Made by a program: the position numbers and the translations under genes. From JAOABV01 sp964473505 (GTDB lineage Bacteria; Hydrothermota; Tepidihabitantia; Tepidihabitantales; CAIPLT01): a DNA stretch of 56,555 nt. Positions 37,537-47,316 of this stretch are shown piece by piece (position 1 is the stretch's first letter; each line of letters opens with the position of its first letter). Location: contig CAYYPG010000001.1 in assembly GCA_964473505.1 (NCBI GenBank), positions 1 through 56,555 of the forward strand. Reading direction: 5' to 3'. The notes beneath the pieces were generated by a model. It made no database searches, was not told where the DNA came from, and worked only from the letters and a program-made list of their open reading frames with translations.

Positions 37537-38541
37537 CTAAATTCTCCAATTGTCAAACATTTTATTATCTAAAGGCTCAGCAACAATTACTTTTTCACCG
37601 ACACAAACTTTTACCAATTGTCCTTGATGATCGCTGTACCGTGCGCATATTCCTGCGGCTAGTGATATAATCTTTTCATTACAAATAGTATCTCCATATT
37701 GGAGATTTCTAATTAATATTACTGGTCCAGGTGCTTCTAATGGTTGTAATATTATATCCGTAGGTAGTTTCAACTGTAATAACTTCTCATTTTCTTTTTC
37801 ATCTCGGCCAACAATTATTTTTATTGGAGGAAGTTGCTCACTATTAGTTGGTCGAATCCGAAAATGACGACCAACTTTTAATGATTCTATATCATTTAAA
37901 GTATTCTCTTGGTGTAGAAAGGCATCGCGGAGTCGTTGAGAAAATTGTGGGTCAGTCAAAAGACAACCTCCAGCCGGTTGGGGAATTTCTTTAATCTGAT
38001 ATTGCTGGGCTAATAATAATTGGGGTTTACGCAAACGACCTTGGATGCCAAGCAATCGGTTGCGTTCGATCAATCCTTGAGTTTCAAGAATGGTTGGTTC
38101 TAACAATTGGGCTGAAAGAGGTCTTAATAATCTTCCTTTCAGTCCAGATTCTGTTTCAATTAACTTTAAGGCGTGTCGATTTTGAGACAGTGGGCGCTCA
38201 CCTAAAACTTCACCAGTAAAGACAAAATCAGCACCAACAGCTTCCATCAATTCTTTGCTTTTCTTTAACATATAAATATGACAATCAATACACGGGTTAA
38301 GATTTTTGCCATAACCGAACTTTGGATGTTTGATTAATTTTATATACTCATCGCCGAAATGGATAATCTTTAACTCAATATTAAGTTCTTGGGCGACTTT
38401 ACGGGCACGATGGGAATTATCAAAAAATGGAGATACAAAACATACCGCAATAACTTTAATACTTAGTGAATTAACCAGATAGGTGGCTAAAATGCTGTCT
38501 AAACCACCGGATAAAAGACCAATGCCCGTAAGTTGCTTCAT
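37537..38541 (-). CDS. PP-loop ATPase, tRNA thiolation-type
   Basis: 334 residues. The PP-loop SGGLDS is at 11-16. Further features are NPCIDCHIYMLKKSKELMEA with two cysteines, GADFVFTGEVLGERPLSQNR, LRPLSAQLLEPT and PAGGCLLTDPQFSQRLRD. These match the group often labelled tRNA (5-methylaminomethyl-2-thiouridylate)-methyltransferase-like or ThiI-like, which adenylates a tRNA uridine before sulfur transfer. The cysteines could bind an Fe-S cluster. The C-terminal 120 residues form a separate domain. No ribosome site is evident. The exact modified base cannot be assigned from sequence. Confidence 0.8.
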   Translation of the reverse strand: MKQLTGIGLLSGGLDSILATYLVNSLSIKVIAVCFVSPFFDNSHRARKVAQELNIELKIIHFGDEYIKLIKHPKFGYGKNLNPCIDCHIYMLKKSKELMEAVGADFVFTGEVLGERPLSQNRHALKLIETESGLKGRLLRPLSAQLLEPTILETQGLIERNRLLGIQGRLRKPQLLLAQQYQIKEIPQPAGGCLLTDPQFSQRLRDAFLHQENTLNDIESLKVGRHFRIRPTNSEQLPPIKIIVGRDEKENEKLLQLKLPTDIILQPLEAPGPVILIRNLQYGDTICNEKIISLAAGICARYSDHQGQLVKVCVGEKVIVAEPLDNKMFDNWRI

Positions 38542-39199
38542 AATTTTTAGAGTTTTGATGATATTTATTTTTTATATTTTAGTTATTATTTAGTTATTAT
38601 TTTGAATTACATATTATTTGTCTTTAGTTTATTTAGTAATTATAAAGTATAATCTAAAGAGATTCAAGCAGAGTTGTGAGTTTATCGTTGTGAGTAACGC
38701 AGTATATCTGAAGCAAAGCTGAATTGTATAAGACTTGGTATAAGAATGAGCGAGTGCATCAATCACTTAACTATCAGACTGCTAAAGAAAGTATTAGAGC
38801 AGTCACGACATTATCAATTGATAAAGTATGAAAAAGTGTACGATAAATTAAGTTCCTTTTTGTCCGGAAACAAGGGGGCAGTGCGTTTTCTTCCAAACAA
38901 GTCATTATTAATACATTCTTATCCTTTTTCATTACAACTATTCTTTCGGATTCTCAAGCGAGAGATATTGTCAATGTTTGTGGAAATTTGTTATAGTTAA
39001 GCATATCTTTTTTCTTTGTGTAAGGTTTCATCAAGCTGTTTCTGTTGATACACGATTGACGTAATCAATTCCAGATAACTTAACCGCGTCCATCCGTTCT
39101 CTAATCTCGACATTATCTATATATAATTATATCTATACTTATAAAATATATCCACCCCCTCAAAATTTTTCTTTTTTGTTTGATGCTAACTCCATAGAT

Positions 39200-39920
39200 A
39201 CTCTACTTAAAAGTAGAGTTAATTTTATGCCCAATAATTGGGTAGTAATCTAATTAATTGCTTGGTTGACAAGGGGTTAAATAATCCAATCGGTTGTCCA
39301 AAGAGGAGATAGGGGAGGTATTCCCTGGGTAGTCCTGGGGGTTAATTGGGTGATAGTCAATCCGATTACTTAAAAAGCAACCTCGTAGGTCAAGTAATAC
39401 TATGACTTTATGTATGAACCGAAACAAATTGATGGGTGCTTGCAGAAAGAGAAAAGAAATACCTATTTATGATGGGCTTCCATTACCGTTCTCATTATCT
39501 ATCCCAGATAGAATAACAAAATAACTACCTATAAATAAATACCCATAAATATAAACTATAGATCTATCTATAATACATTTCTACTAATACTGACTATGTC
39601 TCTTGCAGAAAAAGAAGAGTTATATCTAACGATGAAAAATTTCCGCTAATTTTGACAATTTCTTTTTTATTTTTACCATAACACAGCATGTTTTCAATTT
39701 TCTCAAACATTTGATTATATCTCTTTTCTGATTATTTACCAGCAACTGCTTAGTCTTCTGGGTAAACTCAAAGATAGTCTAAATGGCTATCCCATAGATG
39801 ACCCAGGAGATAACCCACAGGTATACCCCCAGGATATCCCTCCTGTCTACCCATTAGATAGTCTAACCTATTGTTTGCTAAATAATTAACTAAATTCCTT
39901 ACTCTGCTTATAAGTAGAGT
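39200..39920. repeat. Fold-back arrangement: paired hairpins and inverted G-rich iterations
   Basis: The hairpin ACTCTACTTAAAAGTAGAGT (39200-39219) and its near copy ACTCTGCTTATAAGTAGAGT (39901-39920) bracket the region. Inside, 12-base units related to GGTTATCCTGGG run on the plus strand at 39302-39360 and on the minus strand at 39781-39845. Words such as CAATAATTGGGTAGTAATCT on the left have an imperfect inverse on the right near 39850-39880. The whole is a large, imperfect inverted repeat of about 720 bp. Confidence 0.5.
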
Positions 39921-40003
39921 ATCAACTCAATTATATATTGGATAACCTACTTAACCAAGCCTTCTGTCTGAGTATAAAAAAGAAAGTATGTTTTTTTCTG
40001 TTG

Positions 40004-40200
40004 AATTTCTGCTTTCTATTAATTAATAAGTTTTTATTAGTATTTATAGGGTTCTCGCGATTTTTATTACTGAAACTTATCAGAATACAGGTTTAGTATT
40101 AGTTGATTTTATCTAAATTTCTGCTTTCTAATAAAATAATAAGTTTCTACTAAATTTTCTTACTGAAACTTATCAGAATGTAAGTTAGGTGTAATCTGTT
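40004..40200. repeat. 112-bp tandem duplication with internal hairpins
   Basis: Copies start at AATTTCTGCTTTCTA (40004 and 40116). Each contains ATAAGTTT and, further on, TTACTGAAACTTATCAGAAT, so each copy can also fold into a hairpin (ATAAGTTT with AAACTTAT). Confidence 0.7.
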
Positions 40201-40481
40201 TGTATTAGAATCTTATTTTAAGAGAATGTTGGATATCTCAAAAGGCTTCGGCGTCTTATTCTGTATTATCTTATATCTCATAAACGGTCCCTTTTTACTA
40301 TTTATTCAAATCGGGGTATAAACTTTTTATCTTTTTCTGTTATCCAATTATTATGCCGCCAGAAAATTATTGTCATCAAATCCATGGAAGGAAGGTTTGC
40401 ATTTTTTGCCAAAACTTTGTCTAATTCATTGAAAACCAATAGAACTTTTTTAGGATTTTTTGGTTTTCTCTTTGACTTTTC

Positions 40482-41624
40482 TTAGGATAACAGGTTTCGT
40501 GCAATGACGATTTTCTGAATTTCCGAAGTCCCTTCATAAATTTCCATACATTTGGCATCGCGATAATACCGTTCTACCGGATAGTCTTTTGTATAGCCAT
40601 AGCCTCCAAAAATCTGGACGGCTTCCCGAGTGACTTCGACCGCAATCGTTGAAGCATACAATTTAGCAATGGATGACTCTTGAGAAAATCTCGGCAGGCC
40701 TTTATCTTTTAAGAATGCGGCATAATAAGTTAGGAGTCGTGCAGCTTGGATTTTCATTGCCATCTCCGCCAGTTTGGCTTGAATCATTTCAAATTCACAA
40801 ATCGCTCGGCCAAATTGTTTTCGCTCTTTTGAATATTGCAGGGATTTGTCTAATGCGGCTTGCGCAATTCCTACTGCCTGCGCGCCAATATCAATTCTTG
40901 AGACGTCGAGAATACTCAATGCGGTCTTTAATCCCTTTCCTTGTTCGGCTAAAAGGTTTTCTTTTGGTACCTTGCAATCTTCAAAGATTAATTCGCAGTT
41001 TCCCGTTGCTCTTAGACCCATTAAATCTTCGTGTTTGCCTAAAGAAAAGCCGGTCATACCTCTTTCCACAATGAATCCGCAGATCCCTTTATAACCTAAA
41101 GATTTATCAGCGGTGGCAAATACGATAAAAACATCAGCATTGGAGGCATTAGTGATGAACCGTTTTGAGCCGTTAAGAATATAATAACCACCATTAAGTT
41201 TTGCAGTGGTTTCTAAACTTGCCGGGTCAGAACCGACATTAGGTTCAGTTAAAGCAAAAGCACCGAGTTTTTCACCAGAGGCTAATTGGGGTAGAAACCG
41301 TCTTTTCTGTTCTTCAGTACCAAAAGTATAGATCGAATTGCAAACTAAAGAATTATGAACTGCAACAATCACGCCAGTTGAGGCGCACGCTCGTGAGATT
41401 TCTTCAACTGCAATTGCCAGACTCACAAAATCGAAACCTGCGCCGCCATATTCTTCTGGTACAACCATTCCCATAATACCAAGTTCGGCCAATTTTTTAA
41501 TATTATCCGTTGGAAATTCGCCGGTTTTGTCGAATTCCGTTGCTTTGGGTTCTAATTCTTCCTTAGCAAATTTTCGCATCATTTCTTGAATCATTTTCTG
41601 GTTTTCCGTCAAATCAAAATTCAT
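40482..41624 (-). CDS. Acyl-CoA dehydrogenase (short-chain type)
   Basis: 380 residues, FAD-dependent oxidation of acyl-CoA to enoyl-CoA. Family signatures are GAFALTEPNVGSD (about 129-141), QFGRAICEFEMIQ (about 270-282) and QIFGGYGYTKDYPVERYYRD near 336-355. The catalytic glutamate lies in EIYEGTSEIQ near 366. The length and residues are those of butyryl-CoA dehydrogenase relatives. The ribosome site is AGGAGAAAAT. It is the last gene of the minus-strand acyl-CoA unit. No etfAB genes are in the window, so the electron acceptor is encoded elsewhere. Confidence 0.93.
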   Translation of the reverse strand: MNFDLTENQKMIQEMMRKFAKEELEPKATEFDKTGEFPTDNIKKLAELGIMGMVVPEEYGGAGFDFVSLAIAVEEISRACASTGVIVAVHNSLVCNSIYTFGTEEQKRRFLPQLASGEKLGAFALTEPNVGSDPASLETTAKLNGGYYILNGSKRFITNASNADVFIVFATADKSLGYKGICGFIVERGMTGFSLGKHEDLMGLRATGNCELIFEDCKVPKENLLAEQGKGLKTALSILDVSRIDIGAQAVGIAQAALDKSLQYSKERKQFGRAICEFEMIQAKLAEMAMKIQAARLLTYYAAFLKDKGLPRFSQESSIAKLYASTIAVEVTREAVQIFGGYGYTKDYPVERYYRDAKCMEIYEGTSEIQKIVIARNLLS

Positions 41625-41720
41625 ATTTTCTCCTAAAAGTTAGCCACCGCGACTTAGAGAACGCAGAGTTTAAATTTAGTTTTATTCATTTTCTGTGTTC
41701 TCGTCGCATGGAGCAATTTT

Positions 41721-42893
41721 TTATTTTCTAAACACATCAGGTTTTTCATCACCTTTAAATTTTTTAATCATTTCTCGGGCAATAATTAAGCGCATTATCT
41801 CGGAAGTTCCTTCGCCAATTTCTGATAGTTTCGCATCGCGATAAAATCGTTCAACTGCTAAGTCGCTGGTTAATGCTGGATAGCCAATCATCCGGATGAT
41901 TTCACTACTTGCCCAAGTACCGAGTTCTGAGGCATATAATTTTGCCATTGCGGCTTCTTGGTCTGCTCGCATGCCAGCATCTTTTTTCATAGCAGCATCA
42001 TATACCATAAGTCTTGCCGCATAAATATGCATCGTCACATCCGCAATGATTTTTGATATTTGCTGAGATTTTACAGGATGCTTTGTTAACCATTCTAATC
42101 CAACATCTAAGGCACCCTGAGCAATACCTAAAGCATGCGCACCAATGCTAATTCGGCCGCCATCTAAGGTCTCCATAAAAATCCGATAGCCATCGTATTC
42201 TTGACCTAAAAGATTTTCTTTGGGCACAAAACAATCTTCAAATATTAATTCCACAGTATTGGATGCTAATAAACCCAGTTTGTGTTCTCTTTGGCCAATG
42301 GCAAAACCTTTATAACCGGCTTCAACAATAAAACAGGTAATACCTTTTGCGCCTAAAGTTCGGTCTAAACTGGCAGCCACAATAACAGTACCGGCATATT
42401 CCGCGGATGTGATAAATCGTTTTGTCCCATTAAGAATATAGCCATCATTGGTCTTTTTAGCAGTAGTTTCAATTGCAGTCGCATCAGAACCAGCATTGGG
42501 TTCAGTAAGTCCAAATGCTCCCAACTTTTTACCTGATGCCAACTGGGTAAGATATTTTTTCTTTTGGGCCTCAGTGCCAAAACGATAAATGGGATAAGTA
42601 CCTAATGAGGTATGCGCACAGAGCGTCAATCCAGTTGAGGCACAAACCCGAGAAATCTCTTCGGCAGCAATTGCATAACTCAGATAATCTAAACCTAAAC
42701 CGCCATATTCCTTAGGATATGGTATCCCGAGATAACCAGCCGCACCGAGTTTTTTCACGATATCAAGGGGAAATAATTCTTTTTTATAGATATCCGACGC
42801 CAGAGGTAAAATGTTGTTCCGTGCGAAATCAGATACTTCTTGTCGAAATTTTTCGTATTTACTATCTAAAATAGGTCCATCTATTATATTCAT
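41721..42893 (-). CDS. Acyl-CoA dehydrogenase (second paralogue)
   Basis: 390 residues. Signatures are GAFGLTEPNAGSD, KRFITSAEYAGTVIV, and the C-terminal MIGYPALTSDLAVERFYRDA with the catalytic glutamate in EIGEGTSEIMRLI. It is similar but not identical in layout to its neighbour: the usual FGGxGY segment is MIGYPALTSD here, suggesting a different acyl chain. No Shine-Dalgarno is visible (TTTAGGTTCT). The gap to the downstream paralogue is 96 bases. Confidence 0.92.
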   Translation of the reverse strand: MNIIDGPILDSKYEKFRQEVSDFARNNILPLASDIYKKELFPLDIVKKLGAAGYLGIPYPKEYGGLGLDYLSYAIAAEEISRVCASTGLTLCAHTSLGTYPIYRFGTEAQKKKYLTQLASGKKLGAFGLTEPNAGSDATAIETTAKKTNDGYILNGTKRFITSAEYAGTVIVAASLDRTLGAKGITCFIVEAGYKGFAIGQREHKLGLLASNTVELIFEDCFVPKENLLGQEYDGYRIFMETLDGGRISIGAHALGIAQGALDVGLEWLTKHPVKSQQISKIIADVTMHIYAARLMVYDAAMKKDAGMRADQEAAMAKLYASELGTWASSEIIRMIGYPALTSDLAVERFYRDAKLSEIGEGTSEIMRLIIAREMIKKFKGDEKPDVFRK

Positions 42894-43412
42894 AGAACCT
42901 AAAATTCAAAATTTCTTGTCTCTAATGAATTCAGCTATTCAAATACTTCTATATCATGTCCGGATTTTCTCGTGTTTGTTATCCATAACGGTTTATCTGT
43001 CTCCATTACATTCATAATTCATTAAGCACTAAATTCCAAATCGGCATAGAAACCTTTGTTTGTGTTTTATTCTAATCATAGTAAAGATTTTAACTGGTTG
43101 GACATAATGGCTTTAACGGGTGGCATAAATTCTGTATTGATTTTAGTTAATTGGTTAAATCTGCAGAATGTTTTCTCTGATAATTTTCTGTTTCCGTTTC
43201 ATTTTTTATGATAACTTGTGCCTAAAATTAATAAGTTGGTCTGATAATTGAAGTTTACCCTATTGGGTGATAATAACTTTATCCAACGCATCAGTTTGTT
43301 ACTACACTTAAGGATACTTTCTTCTAAATTGCAATATATCTTTTTCTGGGTCACGGTCATTATGTGATTACGACATTATTTGGTTCCTCTAATTTAGAAT
43401 TAGTAATTTAAA
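42894..43412. other. Intergenic region, nothing identified
   Basis: About 520 bases between gctB and the acyl-CoA dehydrogenases. No gene and no clear promoter or terminator was found. Confidence 0.4.
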
Positions 43413-44177
43413 TTATATATACAATCGGTCAGGATCGACTTGTTCGCGAAGAATTTTTAATTCTTCTTCAGTTGGTTCGGGATTGATTCCGACATTATCT
43501 GCGACCAGCATTTCAAATTCAGTATTCTGTAAGACCTGCTCAACAGTCACCCCAGGATTAGTGGCTAAAAGCATCATCCGTTTTGATGTTTCGTCATATC
43601 CCATTAAACCAAGATTACTGACAACTCGGTATGGGCCGGTATTGGGTGGTAAACCCGCGGCTTCTCGGGCTCCAGGACCAGTTAAATAACCTGGGGTAGT
43701 GATAAAATCAACTTTTTTAACAAAACGTTTGGTGTCGTGTTGCCGCATAATTGCGATCGTTTTCCAGCAATGAGAGCCTACATCGTTCGCACCACCAGAG
43801 CCCGGCAATCGAACTTTTGGCGGCCAATATTGACCGATAACCGTGGTATTAAGATTACCGTACATATCAATTTGGGCACCGCCAAGAAAACCATATTCAA
43901 TAAAGCCGCGTTGAGCGGTCTCCATTGTATCGCAGATTCCGCTGGCAATTACTGCTTTATGAAAGGTTCGGGAATCGCCAACACCTAAAGGAAGTTTTTC
44001 CAGACTGGCACCAATACCACCAAATTCAAAGGCAACGATCAAGTTCGGTGCGTGCATCTTTTTGGCTAACGCCGCTGCTAACATCGGAATCCCAGTGCCA
44101 ACAAAAGCAACGGTTCTGTCAGCCATTAATTTGGCGGCAACACAGATAAGAAATTCGGTCTCATTGTAAGTAGGCAT
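43413..44177 (-). CDS. gctB: Glutaconate-type CoA-transferase, subunit B
   Basis: 254 residues from ATG 44177, which has GGAGGTCAAA in front; an in-frame ATG four codons earlier would overlap that site. Family features are FVGTGIPMLAAALAKKMHAP, the active-site-type FEFGGIGASLEKLP, GFLGGAQIDMYGNLNTTVIG and LPGSGGANDVGS, and later ITTPGYLTGPGAREAAGLP. It pairs with the upstream GctA to move CoA between carboxylic acids. Homologues include glutaconate CoA-transferase and the IpdB ring-opening hydrolases, so the true substrate is open. Confidence 0.85.
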   Translation of the reverse strand: MPTYNETEFLICVAAKLMADRTVAFVGTGIPMLAAALAKKMHAPNLIVAFEFGGIGASLEKLPLGVGDSRTFHKAVIASGICDTMETAQRGFIEYGFLGGAQIDMYGNLNTTVIGQYWPPKVRLPGSGGANDVGSHCWKTIAIMRQHDTKRFVKKVDFITTPGYLTGPGAREAAGLPPNTGPYRVVSNLGLMGYDETSKRMMLLATNPGVTVEQVLQNTEFEMLVADNVGINPEPTEEELKILREQVDPDRLYI

Positions 44178-44231
44178 TTTGACCTCCATATAAAATATTC
44201 GTCTTGAGAAAGTCCTTGCGTTGTGTTTGCA

Positions 44232-45203
44232 TTAGCGGCCTCCAATCATTGATTGGAGTTTTTTAAGACGGTCCATACCAATAAGTTTGATATACTCATC
44301 GTGATTTTTGACACCATAAACATATTTATCTAAATAGGCTTTAACTTTAGCAGGGTCTTTGGAATCTTCTAAAAAAGATTTAAGGTGTTCTTCATCGCGC
44401 CAATACATATAGCACATTTCACCAGGATGTGAACCAAAAGGTGCATGCACCACCGCATCAACTAAAAAATAGGGTATAATCGTATGCTCGGGATATTTTT
44501 TGATTTCTTCAGTATCAATAATTTCTTCCGCACTGACAATTAATTTTTTTGAGGCCCGGGCTAATTCAAAAGCAAAACCAGAAATACCGTCAATCTGACA
44601 GTTGCCGTATTTATCCGCTCGGTGAACATGAATTAAACCGACATCCAAGAATAATGCGGGCAATAAAGCAACTTTTTGTCCGGTGAATGGACACTTAACA
44701 ACCTTAGCAGCACTATGCTTTAAGGTATCAGTGCCTAACATTGAAAAGGTTGGAATAAACGGAATGCCCATGGCCGCAGCCTTAAACCGCCAGGTGATTG
44801 CGGCATTTGACCAATCAGATGTTTTTACTCTGCCGCTTTCTACTGCGCGGCGTAAGATGTTAGAAATGCCATAAACTTCCCAAGCAATATAAGTAATATC
44901 CAGCGTGTCGACCAAATCTGCAGCTAACAACAGATCAATTTCGTGAATACCTTGACCGGCAACGCGTAGGTGTTTTTTTCCTTGCCGTATCAACTCTCGG
45001 GTTAAAGACATTGGCGCACGTACTGTGCCGTAAAGTTCGGTTCCAATATAATCGCCATCTTGGACGAATTTTGCAATTGCTTCTTGTTCACTCATTAACT
45101 TAGGGGTGAGCGTTTTATCTTTATTTTTATGTACCCATTCTCGAAAACCCCAGACATCAGGTTTTTGAAATAATTCACCAATACCAGATTCTAAAACATC
45201 CAT
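44232..45203 (-). CDS. gctA: Glutaconate-type CoA-transferase, subunit A
   Basis: 323 residues. Features: LMSEQEAIAKFVQDGDYIGT (about 37-56), the SLTRELIRQGKKHLRVAG segment, LDVGLIHVHRADKYGNCQID near 195-214, KKLIVSAEEIIDTEEI and VHAPFGSHPGEM. Length and motifs match the alpha subunit of CoA-transferase family I. The ribosome site TAGGAGGCAACA is strong. A short ORF with a similar beginning (MIILES versus MDVLES) ends inside this ribosome site. It starts the gctA-gctB-acd-acd unit. Confidence 0.85.
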   Translation of the reverse strand: MDVLESGIGELFQKPDVWGFREWVHKNKDKTLTPKLMSEQEAIAKFVQDGDYIGTELYGTVRAPMSLTRELIRQGKKHLRVAGQGIHEIDLLLAADLVDTLDITYIAWEVYGISNILRRAVESGRVKTSDWSNAAITWRFKAAAMGIPFIPTFSMLGTDTLKHSAAKVVKCPFTGQKVALLPALFLDVGLIHVHRADKYGNCQIDGISGFAFELARASKKLIVSAEEIIDTEEIKKYPEHTIIPYFLVDAVVHAPFGSHPGEMCYMYWRDEEHLKSFLEDSKDPAKVKAYLDKYVYGVKNHDEYIKLIGMDRLKKLQSMIGGR

Positions 45204-45212
45204 TGTTGCCTC

Positions 45213-45305
45213 CTAAGAAATTGATGCTAAATACAAATACATATCAACCTTAGCTGAAATTATTCTGAGACCCAATTTATCTATGGCAGATTCTAAGATA
45301 ATCAT
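45213..45305 (-). CDS. 30-codon leader ORF upstream of gctA
   Basis: ATG 45305 is preceded by GCGGAGGTAAGT, a strong ribosome site. The peptide is MIILESAIDKLGLRIISAKV followed by ten more residues ending LASIS. Its TAG stop overlaps the gctA ribosome site, so translation of the two could be coupled. The start resembles that of gctA (MDVLESGIGEL), both in peptide and in DNA (AGATTCTAA, CCTCC), which suggests a decayed duplicate of the gctA 5' end rather than a new protein. Confidence 0.45.
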   Translation of the reverse strand: MIILESAIDKLGLRIISAKVDMYLYLASIS

Positions 45306-45784
45306 ACTTACCTCCGCCTTTAATAATTTGTCCAACAATTTTCATGCATTAAAATATAATTATAAAAATATTAATTGTCAATCATAACATTAAAGAACTC
45401 TGAAAAATGTTCAAGAGACGCCGAGGCACATAAGAAAAAACCATCAATTATGCTTCAGCATTTCATGCCTTCTGAATCAATATTGACTTTGTCAAAGTTC
45501 TTCATTACTACCAGAGGGTAAACGGCACACGGTATATAGAATTTATGATCTCTTTCATCGATTATACTGTTAGTATTGGCGGTAATTAAACATCATTGGC
45601 CGATACCTTGCTGTTTGTTTTCTTTAATCATCTCAACAAAGTCTTTCTGCCACTTCACCGATTCTGACATTATTTAAATTGAAGTTTATACACCGTTCAT
45701 CTCAAACCAACTAGCTTCTGGTTACATTGTACCTTCTCTGTGATCCCCCACAATCTGGACATAATTGGTCGAAGATGGCTAATC
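45306..45784. other. Divergent intergenic region
   Basis: Between gctA (minus) and the second porin (plus). It contains copy 3 of the 110-bp inverted-repeat family (45393-45503). No further gene is seen. Confidence 0.4.
45393..45503. repeat. 110-bp inverted-repeat family, copy 3
   Basis: AAGAACTCTGAAAAATGTTC at the left and TTGACTTTGTCAAAGTTCTT at the right are mutual inverses at their outer 12 or so bases. The interior AAGAAAAAACCA, TATGCTTCAGCATTTCATGC matches copy 1. Confidence 0.75.
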
Positions 45785-45813
45785 TTGACATTGCAATGTA
45801 GTTAAACTATAAT
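45785..45813 (+). promoter_or_regulatory. Consensus sigma70 promoter for the second porin gene
   Basis: TTGACA (45785-45790), 17 bases and TATAAT (45808-45813). The leader would be about 60 bases. Confidence 0.8.
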
Positions 45814-45879
45814 TCCTCAATTGTTAATTGCGATTCTATAACCGGAATATTATTGTTCAGAGAAAGGAGAAAAAATAGG

Positions 45880-46797
45880 ATGAGAAACGCCGGTATAATT
45901 CTATTAATTCTTTTTGCCAGTGTAGTTTGGCCGCAGGATGTGAAAATTGGACAGGGCAAATTAGCCTTTGATGGTTGTTTTTGGGCACAATGTCGCATAA
46001 CTAAAGATACTTTCTCTTTTAATCGGAGAAATGTATTTCTGGGCTTAACTACTAACTTAACCAATTGGGCAATGAGCCGAATTTATCTTGATGTTGCTGA
46101 TAATGGTTCTTTATACGATTTCTATATTAACCTCAAACCCATTACCAAGCTAAGTATTATTCTCGGACAATTCAAATTACCTTTGGGTATTGAAGTTCTA
46201 ACTAAACCCGAGAATTTAGAACTAATTGAATATTCGATAATTGGTCGAACTCCCACACGTGCTCCAAAAGGAACTCGGGATATCGGTCTGCAGATGTCTT
46301 ATAAACCAGAAATTTTTGAAGCGGTCATTGCGTGTGTTAATGGTGCTGGTCGTAATGTTTCGGATAATAACAAGAATAAATCTATTGCCGGTCGCATTAT
46401 CGTTAAACCCATGGTAGTGCCGCTTTTGGCGCCGGGAATAAATTTCTATTTTGGAAAATACGAACCAGCTACTTTGTTTCAGCGGCTTGGTGCCGAACTT
46501 AATTTTGCGTTTAATCCGATTAGCATTAAGACTGAATTCCTCTATACCAAAGATGCTTCAACCCCCGGAGCCGGTTTTTATATCCAATCCAGTTATAGTT
46601 GGAAATTTTTACAACCAGTAATTAGATTTTCGACTTATAAAAAACAAAAGATGGACCGAAATCAGGAATTGACACTGGGAATAAATTATCGACTGCTGCA
46701 GGATAATTTGAAAATAATGCTTAATTATAAATATGAGAAAATCAACAATAACACCAAGCAGCAGAATTTAGTTACCCAACTCCAGTTTGCTTTCTAA
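45880..46797 (+). CDS. OprP-like outer-membrane porin (second)
   Basis: 305 residues from ATG 45880 (AAAGGAGAAAAAATAGG precedes); a longer frame adds nine charged residues and would spoil the signal peptide. Signal peptide 1-19 ends VVWPQ. It is rich in alternating beta strands (FSFNRRNVFLGLTTNLTNWA, LSIILGQFKLPLGIEVLTKP, near-terminal NLKIMLNYKYEKIN) and ends in phenylalanine (QLQFAF), a typical BamA-recognised barrel end. The GQFKLPLG word matches the phosphate-selective porin family. It is shorter than the pst-linked porin and not next to transporter genes, so the cargo is unknown. Confidence 0.75.
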   Translation: MRNAGIILLILFASVVWPQDVKIGQGKLAFDGCFWAQCRITKDTFSFNRRNVFLGLTTNLTNWAMSRIYLDVADNGSLYDFYINLKPITKLSIILGQFKLPLGIEVLTKPENLELIEYSIIGRTPTRAPKGTRDIGLQMSYKPEIFEAVIACVNGAGRNVSDNNKNKSIAGRIIVKPMVVPLLAPGINFYFGKYEPATLFQRLGAELNFAFNPISIKTEFLYTKDASTPGAGFYIQSSYSWKFLQPVIRFSTYKKQKMDRNQELTLGINYRLLQDNLKIMLNYKYEKINNNTKQQNLVTQLQFAF

Positions 46798-46989
46798 AAA
46801 ATCTGCTCAACAATGGCAAACGGATCACTGTAGACGATAAAAAGCAAACCGCAAATTTTCTGTGAATGTAGCATGTTAACAATTCTTTTTAAATAGCCCA
46901 GAGAAATTTTGATAATATTGAATAATATTTGCCATTGTCAGACGCGTGTATTACGAGTCACCTGTAGTTATTTGTGGAATTATTAGAAC

Positions 46990-47093
46990 GAACTCGGACA
47001 AAATCAATATTTGCTCAAGAAGTACGAAGGGCACAAGCAAATTTCTTGGTTTTCCATTGAATCTCGGCATCCTTGAAGTATTTTTTAGAGTTT
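46990..47093. repeat. 110-bp inverted-repeat family, copy 4
   Basis: It begins GAACTCGGACAAAATCAATA, continues GCTCAAGAAG, and ends TATTTTTTAGAGTTTC, in the same orientation as copy 2 (27874). The middle is more diverged (AAGCAAATTTCTTGGTTTTC). Confidence 0.6.
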
Positions 47094-47103
47094 CATTAAG
47101 TAT

Positions 47104-47256
47104 TGTTATGATATTTGGTGTAAATTAAATATAGCTACATTAATGAGAAAGACATATTTTTCTCTCATGTTTTCACATAATATTATTAATAAATGTGAGA
47201 AAAGAGAACATACCTCTGGGAGAAAAACCTATTTACACAAACATCTTGACGCTATC
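47104..47256. mobile_element. MITE-like element (IS256-end-like), copy 4
   Basis: The left end is GTTATGATATTTGGTGTAAA (then TT), and the right end ATTTACACAAACATCTTGAC (then GCTATC) is its diverged inverse. It is about 153 bp with an internal hairpin (TTTCTCTCATGTTTTCACAT against ATGTGAGAAAAGAGAA). It ends 17 bases before the tRNA-Ile promoter. Confidence 0.6.
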
Positions 47257-47272
47257 TTTCATGAGAACACTA

Positions 47273-47300
47273 TTGACATTTTTTGAATTTAGTTTATCAT
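47273..47300 (+). promoter_or_regulatory. Promoter of tRNA-Ile
   Basis: TTGACA (47273-47278), 16 bases and TATCAT (47295-47300), about 16 bases before the mature tRNA 5' end. Confidence 0.7.
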
Positions 47301-47316
47301 ATATACGAATATTTTT

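Larger units (their letters stand above)
38542..40481. other. 1.9-kb repeat-rich non-coding region
   Basis: No convincing gene; the 84-codon frame at 38746-39000 lacks a ribosome site and family features. It holds a fold-back arrangement of hairpins and G-rich 12-bp repeats (39200-39920) and a 112-bp tandem repeat (40004-40200). It separates two minus-strand gene blocks. Confidence 0.55.
46798..47272. other. Intergenic region with two adjacent inverted-repeat elements
   Basis: It contains copy 4 of the 110-bp family (46990-47093), followed within about 11 bases by a MITE-like element (47104-47256). No gene. Confidence 0.55.

Noticed and set aside
38746..39000. 84-codon ORF in the repeat-rich region
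   Set aside because: No ribosome site, no recognisable motif, surrounded by non-coding repeats.
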